Positions 32,230-40,591 of a DNA stretch of 64,000 bases are shown here, one piece after another. The number at the start of each line of letters is the position of its first letter. Within the stretch, counting starts at the first letter, position 1. A program made the translations under genes and the position numbers. The notes below the pieces were generated by a model. It saw only the letters and a list, made by a program, of their open reading frames with translations. It had not been told where the DNA came from and searched no databases. This DNA comes from Rhodoferax mekongensis (GTDB lineage Bacteria; Pseudomonadota; Gammaproteobacteria; Burkholderiales; Burkholderiaceae_C), in assembly GCF_032191775.1 (NCBI RefSeq), contig NZ_CP132507.1, positions 3,825,337 through 3,889,336 on the forward strand, given 5' to 3'.

Positions 32230-32883
32230 TCAAGCCCCCAGCAGTGTGGGCAAATCCGCCATCGAAGCAAACACCTGAGACGCGCCCGCGTCCAGCAAAG
32301 CTTGCCCGCCGCCCTGGGGGGCGTAGCCGAACACGGTAGCGCCTGCGGCCACACCCGCTGTGACGCCGGTCACCGTGTCCTCAACCACAGCGCAGCGCTT
32401 AGCGTCTGCACCCAGCGCAGCGGCCGCAGCCAGGTACACATCCGGGTGGGGCTTGGAGCGCGGCAAGTCGTGCCCGCTGAACACCCGCCCTTCAAAGTAA
32501 GGCAGCAAGCCGGTCTTGCCCATTTGCATCAGCACCTTGGGCAAGTCTGCGCCGGAAGCACAGGCAATCTGGCCCGCGTAGGCCGCGTGGATGCGGGCAA
32601 TCGCATCGGGCGCATACGGAATCGGCTTGGCATGTTCCATGAGCGCGGCATTGCGACGCGCGCGGAACGACGCCATCCACTCGGGCGTGAGTGGCTTGCC
32701 GGTTTCCGCCTCGATGCGGGCGCGCTCATCCATCACAGCTTTGCCCACAAACACGGCCATGCACTCCTGCAGGTTCATGGTCCAGCCTTGCTCGGCCAGC
32801 ATGTCGCGCAACACACCATTGGTAATCCGCTCGCTGTCCACCAGCACGCCGTCGCAGTCAAACAAAACGGCTTCAAATTTCAT
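32230..32883 (-). CDS. HAD-family phosphatase (phosphoglycolate phosphatase-like)
   Basis: About 217 residues from the ATG at 32881-32883, which follows GGAGA by 6 bases and overlaps the previous stop (ATGA). HAD motifs: DxD in FDCDGVLVDS, Thr/Ser region SGADLP, Lys in GHDLPRSKPHPDVYL and acidic motif VVEDTVTG. The helical cap domain fits the beta-phosphoglucomutase/phosphoglycolate phosphatase branch. It hydrolyses a small phosphate ester in the cytoplasm; the exact substrate is uncertain. Co-transcribed with the YchJ-like gene. Confidence 0.87.
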   Translation of the reverse strand: MKFEAVLFDCDGVLVDSERITNGVLRDMLAEQGWTMNLQECMAVFVGKAVMDERARIEAETGKPLTPEWMASFRARRNAALMEHAKPIPYAPDAIARIHAAYAGQIACASGADLPKVLMQMGKTGLLPYFEGRVFSGHDLPRSKPHPDVYLAAAAALGADAKRCAVVEDTVTGVTAGVAAGATVFGYAPQGGGQALLDAGASQVFASMADLPTLLGA

Positions 32884-33299
32884 GGTTGATCTCCATCCAC
32901 ATACAGCCACTCACCCGCCTCCAGCACAAAACGGCTGTGCTCATGCAGGCGCACTGCTGGCCCACTTACCGGTTTCTGGCGAGCCACGAACTCGACCTCC
33001 GCATGGGTGGCATCTTGTATGGTGTGGCTGCGCACGTCCAGCCCCAACCATTTGACGCCGGGGTCGAACTCGATGCGCTCCGGGCGGTGGCTGGCGTGCC
33101 AGGTTTTGAGCAGGTACGGCTCGCGCTCCAGCACAAAGGCGCAGTAACGGCTGCGCATCAGGCTCTCAGCATCAGGTGCGGGAGTGTCGCTCTCCAGCCA
33201 ACGGCCGCAGCATTGGCCATAGGGGAGTGTTATTTTCTGGTGTTGCCGGCCACAGGGGCAGGCATCGGTCATCACAAAGGGCTTCATGCCCTCCATCAT
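32880..33299 (-). CDS. YchJ family SEC-C motif protein
   Basis: A 139-residue protein with an N-terminal SEC-C zinc motif (ACPCGRQHQKITLPYGQCCGRWL) and the UPF0225/YchJ middle (AESLMRSRYCAFVLEREPYLLKTWH…RPERIEF). YchJ proteins are small zinc-binding proteins of uncertain function. The start is ambiguous: several in-frame ATGs (33299, 33287, 33272) lie within ten codons and none has an ideal ribosome binding site. Overlaps the HAD phosphatase start by ATGA. Confidence 0.82.
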   Translation of the reverse strand: MMEGMKPFVMTDACPCGRQHQKITLPYGQCCGRWLESDTPAPDAESLMRSRYCAFVLEREPYLLKTWHASHRPERIEFDPGVKWLGLDVRSHTIQDATHAEVEFVARQKPVSGPAVRLHEHSRFVLEAGEWLYVDGDQP

Positions 33300-33318
33300 G
33301 CCTCGGCTTGAGGTGGCA

Positions 33319-33741
33319 TCAGCCCTTGGCTTGGCGGCGTGCCTTTTGCGCTTCCAGGGTTTCTGTGGGCGCGCCAGCCTTCACCCATTCACCCCAACCG
33401 CCGTCGATGTGGGCCACATTGCTCATGCCCATGTCCTGCAAGGCTTTGGCAGCCAACGCACTGCGCCAGCCCGCACCGCAAAACAGGATGAACTCTTTGG
33501 ACTCATCGGCAAACAAAGGCTTGTGGTACGGCGACTCGGGGTCTACCCAGAACTCCAACATGCCGCGCGGCGCATGAAAGGCACCCACTACGGTGCCATC
33601 GTTCAGCTCACGGATATCGCGGATGTCCACGATCTGGACGCGCGGGTCTTGCAAACGGGCTTGCACCTCGGCCACGCTGTAGGTGGTGACCTGCGCCATG
33701 GCTTCGTCCACCAGTGCGCGGTATCCTTTGGTAATGGGCAT
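33319..33741 (-). CDS. Rhodanese-like sulfurtransferase domain protein
   Basis: A 140-residue single rhodanese domain: QARLQDPRVQIVDIRDIRE, the active-site loop LFCGAGWRSALAA with the persulfide Cys, and HIDGGWGEWVKAG. It should move sulfane sulfur or act as a thiosulfate/polysulfide sulfurtransferase in the cytoplasm. The start ATG follows closely behind the amidohydrolase stop (9 bases), suggesting one transcript with that gene. No partner defines its acceptor. Confidence 0.88.
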   Translation of the reverse strand: MPITKGYRALVDEAMAQVTTYSVAEVQARLQDPRVQIVDIRDIRELNDGTVVGAFHAPRGMLEFWVDPESPYHKPLFADESKEFILFCGAGWRSALAAKALQDMGMSNVAHIDGGWGEWVKAGAPTETLEAQKARRQAKG

Positions 33742-33750
33742 CCTGTTTCC

Positions 33751-34788
33751 TCAAGGTTCAAGTTTGTAAAGGCGTATCGCATTTTCCGAGCCCACTTTTC
33801 GGGCTACCTCAGGACGCAAAGCGGCTAGCACCATCTGGATGCCCTGCCGCTGGTTGGCCGAGCGTTCTGCAAAAATGCGCGCTGCGCCGCCCCCTTGAAA
33901 GCTGTCTGCAACCAGGAAGCTGTCACTGCCCATGACAAATCGATCGGCGTACTTCTCGACTACTGCCACCCAATCACTGTTGAGCCTGCCACGTGCAGGC
34001 AACATCACGCTGGGCTGCTGGCCGCGAGGACGCAAACTCATATACAGATTCGGATGCTTGGCCAACATGGCCGCGGCCAATTGCGGGGTAAAACTTCCGA
34101 GCATGTCGGTACCGCCGGCATGAGCCCAGACGATCTTGGCTTTACGGTTATGCGCTAATAGGCGCTCAAAGGCCTCGAAGTTCGGTTCAAACTCCCCCGG
34201 GTTGCGGGATGATGTCAGGACTGATGGTTTCACCATTTTGGCCAATACAGGGTCAAAGTGAACATCCAGTACCAGGTCGTACTTCGCCACGGTATCCACC
34301 AGAATTTTGACCAACGCATCATCCGCAGGAATCACCTCGTACGCATGTTGCTCATTCAGAGAAATATGATGCAACGCGATTTCGCCAAAGCCTTTTACGC
34401 CACTCTGCGCAGAACGCTCTGCCAGCGCCTGAAATTTCTCGATCGCATCAGGCGGAAGCTTGCCTTCGTGCAGGTGATGCATCATGGGGTTGAGAGAATT
34501 TCCACCCGCCAACACGGCAAAGCGTTTGCCATGCTGAGCCAAGATCCTCTGGACTTCCAGAAAATCCGGACCATTGAGCGCGGGACGTGGTGACGATGAA
34601 ACCACCATGGTCCGCATGTTTTCGGATTGCATCAAAGCGAGAGACTTTTCCGCCAACTCTTTGGTACTGCTGGCATCGTCCATCGTGTAGTGAAAATGCA
34701 CATCCACCCACTCCACCGTTTGGGCCGAGGCATTCCAGCTCCAAAATCCAAACAAGTAAACCAGCAAGAAAGAAACAAGCTTCATCAT
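33751..34788 (-). CDS. Secreted amidohydrolase-like metal-dependent hydrolase
   Basis: About 345 residues starting MMKLVSFLL at 34788, with the Gly-rich GGGGGCGCGG just upstream serving as ribosome binding site; the TTG four codons earlier is unlikely. A signal peptide ends near SWNASAQ. The mature protein has a TIM-barrel amidohydrolase pattern: VDVHFHY (metal His pair), a Glu/His segment GFGEIALHHI, VHFDPVL, HAGGTDML and MGSDSF. It probably hydrolyses a small periplasmic amide, lactone or ester. Family members are often annotated amidohydrolase 2 without known substrate. Confidence 0.75.
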   Translation of the reverse strand: MMKLVSFLLVYLFGFWSWNASAQTVEWVDVHFHYTMDDASSTKELAEKSLALMQSENMRTMVVSSSPRPALNGPDFLEVQRILAQHGKRFAVLAGGNSLNPMMHHLHEGKLPPDAIEKFQALAERSAQSGVKGFGEIALHHISLNEQHAYEVIPADDALVKILVDTVAKYDLVLDVHFDPVLAKMVKPSVLTSSRNPGEFEPNFEAFERLLAHNRKAKIVWAHAGGTDMLGSFTPQLAAAMLAKHPNLYMSLRPRGQQPSVMLPARGRLNSDWVAVVEKYADRFVMGSDSFLVADSFQGGGAARIFAERSANQRQGIQMVLAALRPEVARKVGSENAIRLYKLEP

Positions 34789-34809
34789 CCGCGCCCCCAA
34801 TCAAACAAC

Positions 34810-35730
34810 TCACCCGAGGTTGTACACCACGCCATCTTGCAACGTTGCAGCACCGGAGCGCACCAAGTCGTGCACCAGTTGCTGGGTAGCCTCTTCCAAA
34901 GTGGCGCCGGCAAAGTGGCTCTGGAAGGTGTGGTTGAAATAGCTGGTGTTGCGCGCCCACGCAATCAGCGCAGGCAGGGGCACATGGCGGGCTTCTAGCA
35001 GCTTGAACTTGAGCAGCACCTTGGCCGCGTACTGCAAGTGCTTGGCCGGGTTTTGCACAAAACCGTTCAGGCGCTGGCGGGCGTAGGCAATGGCCTGCGG
35101 AGCATCTGTGAAGGGCGCGCCATGGCCGGGAATGACGGTGGCCGGGTTCAGCCGCTCGATCACAGCCAGCGTGGCGGCGACTTCGTCGAACGCGTCATCG
35201 CCGTCCAGCTCGGGGAACACCACGCCAAAGCCTTTTTCCCACAGGGCGTCTGCCGACACCAGCGTGCGGCTTTGCGGCTCAAACAGGATGACCGAATGCG
35301 GGTCATGCCCCGGCGCCGCATGCACCTGCCAATGCAAGTCGCCCAGCCGCATATCGGTGCCCGGTTGCAGTGTGGCATTCAAATGAAAGCGTGGGCATTG
35401 CTGGCCGGTGGGTGTGTAGCTCAGGGCATGGGCGTCCCACACGCGCACAAAGTCGGCGTGGCCCGGTGGAATATGCGTTTCCATCGCGGGGTAACGCGCC
35501 TGCAGTGCGGCATTGCCCCCGCAGTGGTCGCTGTGCAAATGGGTGTTGAGCAGCAAGTCCAGCGGCCGGCTTTGCAGAGCCGAGTCCACCAGCGCAAGCG
35601 TCTGCTCGGCATGGGTGCAGTAGCCGCTGTCGATGAGTGCGGTGCCGCCCTCGCCCTGAATCAGGATGTTGTTGCTGGACAGCCAGCCTCGCTCAAAGAC
35701 AGTAACGCCGGCAGGCAGTACGTGCGCCAT
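34810..35730 (-). CDS. MBL-fold metallo-hydrolase
   Basis: About 306 residues from the ATG at 35728-35730; a TTG three codons earlier overlapping the dehydrogenase stop is also possible. Metallo-beta-lactamase-fold metal ligands are visible: NTHLHSDHCGG, APGHDPHS, VSADALWEKG and IPGHGAPFTD. A long helical C-terminal extension follows. Enzymes of this type cleave thioesters or phosphodiesters, such as glyoxalase II-like or acyl-CoA-related substrates. It directly follows an acyl-CoA dehydrogenase gene, so a thioesterase-like role in acyl-CoA catabolism is plausible. Confidence 0.82.
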   Translation of the reverse strand: MAHVLPAGVTVFERGWLSSNNILIQGEGGTALIDSGYCTHAEQTLALVDSALQSRPLDLLLNTHLHSDHCGGNAALQARYPAMETHIPPGHADFVRVWDAHALSYTPTGQQCPRFHLNATLQPGTDMRLGDLHWQVHAAPGHDPHSVILFEPQSRTLVSADALWEKGFGVVFPELDGDDAFDEVAATLAVIERLNPATVIPGHGAPFTDAPQAIAYARQRLNGFVQNPAKHLQYAAKVLLKFKLLEARHVPLPALIAWARNTSYFNHTFQSHFAGATLEEATQQLVHDLVRSGAATLQDGVVYNLG

Positions 35731-35735
35731 GGAGC

Positions 35736-36866
35736 TCAAGCCAGTGCGCGCTGGATGATGATCTTCTGCACGTCGCTGGTGCCTTCATAAATCTGGCACA
35801 CACGCACGTCGCGGTAGATGCGCTCCACCGGAAAGTCGCTCACATAGCCGTAGCCGCCCAAAGTCTGGATGGCGGCACTGCACACCTTCTCCGCCATTTC
35901 GCTGGCAAACAGCTTGGCCATGGCAGCTTCTTTCAGGCAGGGGCGGCCCGCGTCACGCAGGGCAGCGGCATGCCATATCAGCTGCCGCGCCGCTTCCAGC
36001 TGGGTAGCGCAGTCCGCCAAACGGAATGCGACGGCCTGGTGATTGAAGATGGGCTGGCCGAAGCTCTGGCGGTCTTTGGCATAGGCAATCGCCACATCGA
36101 GTGCGCTGCGGGCCATGCCCACGCTTTGCGCGGCAATGCCGATGCGCCCGCCCTCCAGCCCACCGAGCGCGATGCCATAGCCCTCGCCCTCCTTGCCGAT
36201 CAGGTTCTCGGCGGGAACGCGGCAGTTGTCGAAGTTGATCTGGGCGGTGTCGCTGCTGTGCTGGCCGAGTTTGTCTTCCAGCCGCGCGACCACATAGCCC
36301 GGCGCATGGGTGGGCACCAGAAAGGCGCTCATGCCCTTCTTGCCGGCCGCCTTGTCGGTCACCGCGATGACGATGGCCACATCGCCGTTTTTGCCGCTGG
36401 TGATGAACTGTTTGACGCCGTTGATGACGTAGCTATCGCCGTCCTTCACCGCTGTGGTGCGCAGGCTGGAGGCATCGCTGCCCACATGCGGCTCGGTCAG
36501 GCAAAAGGCACCCAGCATCCGGCCCTGGGCCAGGGGCTCCAGCCACTGCTTTTTCTGCTGCGCATTGCCGAACTTCATCAGGATGGCGTTGACCGGGCAG
36601 TTGGTGACGCTGATCACCGTGCTAGTGCCGCCATCACCTGCGGCAATTTCTTCCAGCACCAACGCCAGGGTCACGTAGTCCAGCCCCGCGCCGCCCCATT
36701 CTTCAGGCACGCAAATGCCGTAGGCGCCCAGCGCGGCCAGGCCTTGGTGCGCGGCTTTGGGGAAGGTGTGTTCCTTGTCCCACTTCGCAGCGTTCGGCCA
36801 CAGCTCGGCTTGGGCAAAGTCGCGCACCGCGTCGCGGATCATTTCCTGGTCTTGGGTCAGTAGCAT
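35736..36866 (-). CDS. Acyl-CoA dehydrogenase (short/branched chain type)
   Basis: A 376-residue FAD enzyme with the usual three-domain layout: FCLTEPHVGSDASSL (substrate/FAD loop), ITSGKNGDVAIVIAVTD, RQSFGQPIFNHQAVAFRLADC, and the C-terminal catalytic Glu in QIYEGTSDVQKIIIQRAL. It oxidises an acyl-CoA to the 2-enoyl-CoA, passing electrons to ETF. The closest types are butyryl- or 2-methylacyl-CoA dehydrogenases. It likely works with the downstream MBL-fold protein and the nearby thiolase. Confidence 0.92.
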   Translation of the reverse strand: MLLTQDQEMIRDAVRDFAQAELWPNAAKWDKEHTFPKAAHQGLAALGAYGICVPEEWGGAGLDYVTLALVLEEIAAGDGGTSTVISVTNCPVNAILMKFGNAQQKKQWLEPLAQGRMLGAFCLTEPHVGSDASSLRTTAVKDGDSYVINGVKQFITSGKNGDVAIVIAVTDKAAGKKGMSAFLVPTHAPGYVVARLEDKLGQHSSDTAQINFDNCRVPAENLIGKEGEGYGIALGGLEGGRIGIAAQSVGMARSALDVAIAYAKDRQSFGQPIFNHQAVAFRLADCATQLEAARQLIWHAAALRDAGRPCLKEAAMAKLFASEMAEKVCSAAIQTLGGYGYVSDFPVERIYRDVRVCQIYEGTSDVQKIIIQRALA

Positions 36867-36904
36867 GGGGATGTCTCTCTCGGGTCGTTTTCTATTGTGG
36901 GGCG

Positions 36905-37588
36905 CTACCAGCTGGAAAACGGGGTTCCGTCCCAGCGCAGGTAGGGCACATCGCTGCAGGCAAATCCTGTCGCGTTTGTCTTGCGTGCGGCCACGGTGGC
37001 ACGGATGGCTGACACGCTCTCCTCAGGCAACAAGGGCGCGGCGGACGTGCCCATATCCGTACGCACCCAACCGGGATGGATGAGCAGGAACTGGGCATTC
37101 GGGTAATCCGGCTGCGCGGCCACCACCGCCATATTCAGTGCCGCCTTGCTCACGTGGTACACCCAGCCCCGGCTGCTCTCGACACCGCCGATTTGCGCGA
37201 AGTCACTGGTCAGAAACACAAACTGCCCCTGCGCCTCTTCCACCCACGGCGCCACCTGTGGCAAAGCCTGCATGGCGCCCAACACATTGGTGTGCATCAT
37301 GGAGTCAAAGGCCTGCACCGTCGGCGGAGACTTGGCATCGTCTTCCGAGAACACACCTGCCACGTAATACGCCACGTCCAGCTTTTCGCCATCAAGCTGC
37401 CAGCTCAGGCCGCTGATGCTGGCGGGGTTGGTCACGTCCAGCTTCAGGGCTTGGGCACCCATGTCACGCAAACGGGTCAGGCCCGCCTCGTCCCGCGCGG
37501 TAGCGATCACGCGGTCGCCTGCGTCCAGGTACTGTTGCACCAGCTCCAAGCCGATACCGCGGGATGCGCCGATTACAAAAACAGTCAT
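36905..37588 (-). CDS. Short-chain dehydrogenase/reductase
   Basis: About 227 residues from the ATG at 37586-37588, with TTGGAG 5-6 bases upstream; a GTG two codons earlier is less likely. SDR features: cofactor motif GASRGIGLEL, DVTN acidic motif, active-site Ser in FLTSDFAQIGG, catalytic Tyr-x3-Lys in WVYHVSKAALN, and a PGWVRTDMG segment. It uses NAD(P)H on an unknown carbonyl compound. It is single-copy in its transcript; a long palindrome (37614-37717) lies just upstream of its start. Confidence 0.9.
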   Translation of the reverse strand: MTVFVIGASRGIGLELVQQYLDAGDRVIATARDEAGLTRLRDMGAQALKLDVTNPASISGLSWQLDGEKLDVAYYVAGVFSEDDAKSPPTVQAFDSMMHTNVLGAMQALPQVAPWVEEAQGQFVFLTSDFAQIGGVESSRGWVYHVSKAALNMAVVAAQPDYPNAQFLLIHPGWVRTDMGTSAAPLLPEESVSAIRATVAARKTNATGFACSDVPYLRWDGTPFSSW

Positions 37589-37613
37589 GCTCACTCCAAG
37601 TTTGTGGCTCTCG

Positions 37614-37717
37614 CTATGCAGGAATGCAGAGTGCCGGGGGCCTCATACTGCCAAGAAGCAGAAAGCGAAGCTTCGGCGCAGCCAAATCGGCCCCCGACAC
37701 TCTGCATCCCCGCATGG
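37614..37717 (+). repeat. Family A palindromic element, copy 6 (intergenic)
   Basis: The core keeps the family A ends (cctcatactgccaagaagca … gcagccaaatcgg) but is longer, 46 bp. Its arms gcagagtgccgggggcc (37626-37642) and 37689-37705 pair at 16 of 17 positions, and pairing continues with few mismatches to 37614 and 37717, giving a stem of about 28 bp. It lies just upstream of the SDR start and would form a strong hairpin in RNA. Confidence 0.88.
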
Positions 37718-37730
37718 TCATTTGAAACTC

Positions 37731-37773
37731 TAGCGCCCATCCAATAAGCGCGAGCAGCTCCTAAATTTATAGC
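37731..37773 (-). repeat. Family D dispersed repeat, copy 6 (3' end of thiolase)
   Basis: Minus-strand reading GCTATAAATTTAGGAGCTGC then TCGCGCTTATTGGATGGGCG. The stop codon of the thiolase gene (complement of 37767-37769) lies inside the repeat. Confidence 0.88.
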
Positions 37774-38948
37774 AATTCGAGCGCCATGGCCGTTGCCTCA
37801 CCGCCACCGATGCACAAGGTCGCCACGCCCTTCTTGAGTCCACGGGCTTTCAAGGCGTGAATCAGTGTGACCATGATGCGCGCACCGGACGCGCCTATCG
37901 GGTGGCCCAGCGCGCAGGCGCCGCCGTTCACGTTCACTTTGTCGTGCGGAATGTTCAGCTCAGCCATCAGCGCCATGGGCACTACGGCAAAGGCTTCGTT
38001 GATTTCCCACAGGTCCACGTCTTCCACTTTCCAACCGGCCTTGGCCAGCACCTTCTGGGTGGCACCCACCGGCGCGGTGGCAAACCAGTTGGGCTCTTGG
38101 GCATGGGTGGAGTGAGCCACGATTTTCGCCAACGGCTTGCAGCCGAAGTCCTTGGCGGTGCCTTCGCGCATCAGCACCATGGCGGCTGCGCCGTCATTGA
38201 TGGAGCTGCTGCTGGCGGCGGTGATGGTGCCGTCTTTTTTGAACGCGGCCTTGAGCGCGGGAATCTTGTCCAGCTTGATCTTGCCGGGGCCTTCATCGAT
38301 GCTGACCTGCACGTCGCCGGCACGGGTTTTGACGGTGACGGGGGTGATTTCCGCCTCAAACGCTCCTGATTTGATAGCTGCTTGCGCACGATGCACGCTG
38401 GCTGTGGCGAAACTGTCTTGTTGCTCACGGGTGAAGCTGTACTTGGCAGCACAGTCTTCCCCGAAGGTGCCCATGGAGCGGCCGGCCTCGTAGGCGTCTT
38501 CCAGGCCGTCGAGCATCATGTGGTCCATCACGCGGTCGTGGCCAATGCGGATGCCACTGCGGCCTTTTAGCAAGAGGTGGGGCGCGTTGGTCATGCTCTC
38601 CATGCCACCGGCCACCAGCACATCGTGGCTGCCGGCCAGCAGCATGTCGTGCGCGAACATGGCCGCGCGCATGCCGGAACCGCACATCTTGCTCAGGGTG
38701 ACCGCACCGGCGCTCTTGGGCAAGCCGCCCTTGAAGGCTGCCTGACGCGCTGGCGCCTGGCCCTGGCCGGCCATCAGGCAGTTGCCGAAGATGACTTCGG
38801 TCACCAGCTCCGGGCTGATGCCGGCGCGCTCCACGGCGGCGTGGATGGCGGCACCGCCCAAGTCGTGGGCGGCAAGAGAAGCGAAGTCGCCCTGAAAAGC
38901 GCCCATGGGCGTGCGGGCAGCGCTGACGATCACAACGGTTTCTGGCAT
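37767..38948 (-). CDS. Acetyl-CoA C-acyltransferase (beta-ketothiolase)
   Basis: 393 residues from the ATG at 38946-38948, with GAGGAAG 6 bases upstream (MPETVVIVSAARTPMG). All thiolase residues are present: nucleophile Cys in LSKMCGSGMRA, His in NVNGGACALGHPIGASGA, and second Cys in TLCIGGGEATAMALEL. It condenses or cleaves acetoacetyl-CoA/3-ketoacyl-CoA and can complete leucine or short-chain acyl-CoA catabolism. A perfect palindrome identical in its 22-bp centre to the one before liuR lies 43 bases upstream, so LiuR probably controls it. The gene end falls inside a family D repeat. Confidence 0.92.
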   Translation of the reverse strand: MPETVVIVSAARTPMGAFQGDFASLAAHDLGGAAIHAAVERAGISPELVTEVIFGNCLMAGQGQAPARQAAFKGGLPKSAGAVTLSKMCGSGMRAAMFAHDMLLAGSHDVLVAGGMESMTNAPHLLLKGRSGIRIGHDRVMDHMMLDGLEDAYEAGRSMGTFGEDCAAKYSFTREQQDSFATASVHRAQAAIKSGAFEAEITPVTVKTRAGDVQVSIDEGPGKIKLDKIPALKAAFKKDGTITAASSSSINDGAAAMVLMREGTAKDFGCKPLAKIVAHSTHAQEPNWFATAPVGATQKVLAKAGWKVEDVDLWEINEAFAVVPMALMAELNIPHDKVNVNGGACALGHPIGASGARIMVTLIHALKARGLKKGVATLCIGGGEATAMALELL

Positions 38949-38990
38949 GGTCTTCCTCGGGGTCAGTAGGGTGGCGGGACGTCTCATATG

Positions 38991-39016
38991 AATTGACGTT
39001 TACGTAAACGTCAATT
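38991..39016 (-). promoter_or_regulatory. LiuR-type operator upstream of thiolase
   Basis: A 26-bp perfect palindrome: AATTGACGTTTAC followed by its exact reverse complement. The inner 22 bp match the palindrome at 53043-53064 next to liuR exactly. Reading towards the thiolase, TTGACG could serve as a -35 hexamer. MerR-type LiuR binding to palindromes of this kind is known in proteobacterial branched-chain amino acid regulons; the binding here is inferred. Confidence 0.8.
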
Positions 39017-39100
39017 CTGCCAGAAGATGCCAAGCTTCATCTTTACCCGTGCTTCACCCAAGATTGCAAGCACTTCACCCCCGCATGGCACCATGCAGAC

Positions 39101-40591
39101 ATGCTGACCCTCACTACCCCTGTGCGACTCCCCCTCCGCGCGACTGCGCTTGCCGGCCTTGCTGCCGCGCTCATGCTTGCTGCGCCACACTCTGCCTTCG
39201 CGCAGGAAGCACCATCCCCCTCCACAACGAGCGCACAGGCCATCCGCCAGATCGTGGCGCCGGACTTCACGCAAATCGTGAAGCGCTACGGCCCCGCGGT
39301 GGTCAACATCAGTGTTACTGGCACCCGCCTGGTGTCCGCCGGAGGCAAAGACGCCCCCAAGGGCAGCAGCCCGGAAGCGGATGACAGTGACGCCATGCAA
39401 TCCTTTCTGCGCAAATTCCAGGAGCAATTTGGCGCCACGGGTGCCAGCATGACAGTGCCGGTGCGCGGCCTGGGCTCCGGCTTTATCGTGAGTGGCGACG
39501 GCCTGGTGCTGACCAATGCCCACGTGGTGGCGCACGCCAGCGAAGTCACCGTGAAACTGACCGACCGCCGTGAGTTCCCCGCCCGCATTCTGGGCGTGGA
39601 CACCAAGACCGACATGGCGGTCCTGAAGATAGAAGCCCAGAACCTGCCGACAGTCACCATTGGCTCACCCACGGAGCTGAACGTGGGGGAATGGGTGCTG
39701 GCCATTGGCTCGCCCTTCGGGCTGGACAACACGGTCACCACCGGCGTGGTCAGCGCCAAGGCCCGAACCCTGCCCGACGACTACACCGTGCCCTTCATCC
39801 AGACCGATGCCGCCATCAACCCCGGCAACTCGGGCGGGCCCCTGTTCAACGCCCGTGGGGAAGTAGTGGGCATCAATTCCCAAATCTTTACCCGCAGCGG
39901 CGGCTACCAGGGTCTGAGCTTTGCCATCCCCATCGACCTGGCCCAATCCGTAGCACGCCAGATTGTAGCCACCGGCCATGCCGCGCACGGCGTTTTGGGT
40001 GTGTCGGCACAAGAGGTGACGCAAGCTTTGGCCACCGCATTGCACCTGTCCAAGCCGGCGGGCGCACTGCTGTCCGAAGTGCATGCCGGCAGTGCAGCCG
40101 CCAAAGCGGGCCTGCTGTTCGGCGACGTGATTGTGGGCATCGACGGCCATGCCATTGAGACCTCCAGCGATCTGCCCTTGTGGATCGCCATGGCCGTGCC
40201 GGGGCAGAAGATTCGGGTGGACTACTTGCGCAACGGCAAGGCACAAAACACTATTGCCACCCTGGAAGCTCCCGAAGCGGCCGTCAACGCCAAGGCTGGC
40301 AACCTGCCGGACTCTCCGATCCTCGCTCCACTGGGCATTGCGGTCCGCAATCTGTTGCCGCTGGAGCAGCGCGCTGCGGACACCAAAACAGGCCTGCTGG
40401 TGGATGCCGTGGCAGAAGGCCCCTCCACCAAAGCCGGCATCGAACCCGGCGACATCCTGCTGGCCATCAACCAGACGCCACTCACCTCGGTAGAGCAAGC
40501 CCGCCAGCTGCTGGCGAAAGCGGGCAAGTCTGTCGCTGTGCTGGTGCAGCACGGCGGGGACAAGAGCTACTTGGCGCTTAGCTTGCCGTAG
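39101..40591 (+). CDS. DegP/HtrA-type periplasmic serine protease
   Basis: A 496-residue protein with a signal peptide (…ALMLAAPHSAFAQ), a trypsin-like domain with triad His in LTNAHVV, Asp in TKTDMAVLKI and Ser in NPGNSGGPLF, and two PDZ domains (about residues 295-385 and 400-490). This is the Do/MucD layout for periplasmic protein quality control. A Gly/Ser/Asp-rich loop after residue 85 resembles the LA loop. It is divergent from the thiolase gene and runs convergently into thiDE, overlapping its end by 14 bases. Confidence 0.9.
   Translation: MLTLTTPVRLPLRATALAGLAAALMLAAPHSAFAQEAPSPSTTSAQAIRQIVAPDFTQIVKRYGPAVVNISVTGTRLVSAGGKDAPKGSSPEADDSDAMQSFLRKFQEQFGATGASMTVPVRGLGSGFIVSGDGLVLTNAHVVAHASEVTVKLTDRREFPARILGVDTKTDMAVLKIEAQNLPTVTIGSPTELNVGEWVLAIGSPFGLDNTVTTGVVSAKARTLPDDYTVPFIQTDAAINPGNSGGPLFNARGEVVGINSQIFTRSGGYQGLSFAIPIDLAQSVARQIVATGHAAHGVLGVSAQEVTQALATALHLSKPAGALLSEVHAGSAAAKAGLLFGDVIVGIDGHAIETSSDLPLWIAMAVPGQKIRVDYLRNGKAQNTIATLEAPEAAVNAKAGNLPDSPILAPLGIAVRNLLPLEQRAADTKTGLLVDAVAEGPSTKAGIEPGDILLAINQTPLTSVEQARQLLAKAGKSVAVLVQHGGDKSYLALSLP

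Noticed and set aside
38355..38402. Family D-like sequence in the thiolase gene
   Set aside because: The DNA match is good, but the peptide RAQAAIKSGAF is conserved in thiolases, so an insertion is unlikely.
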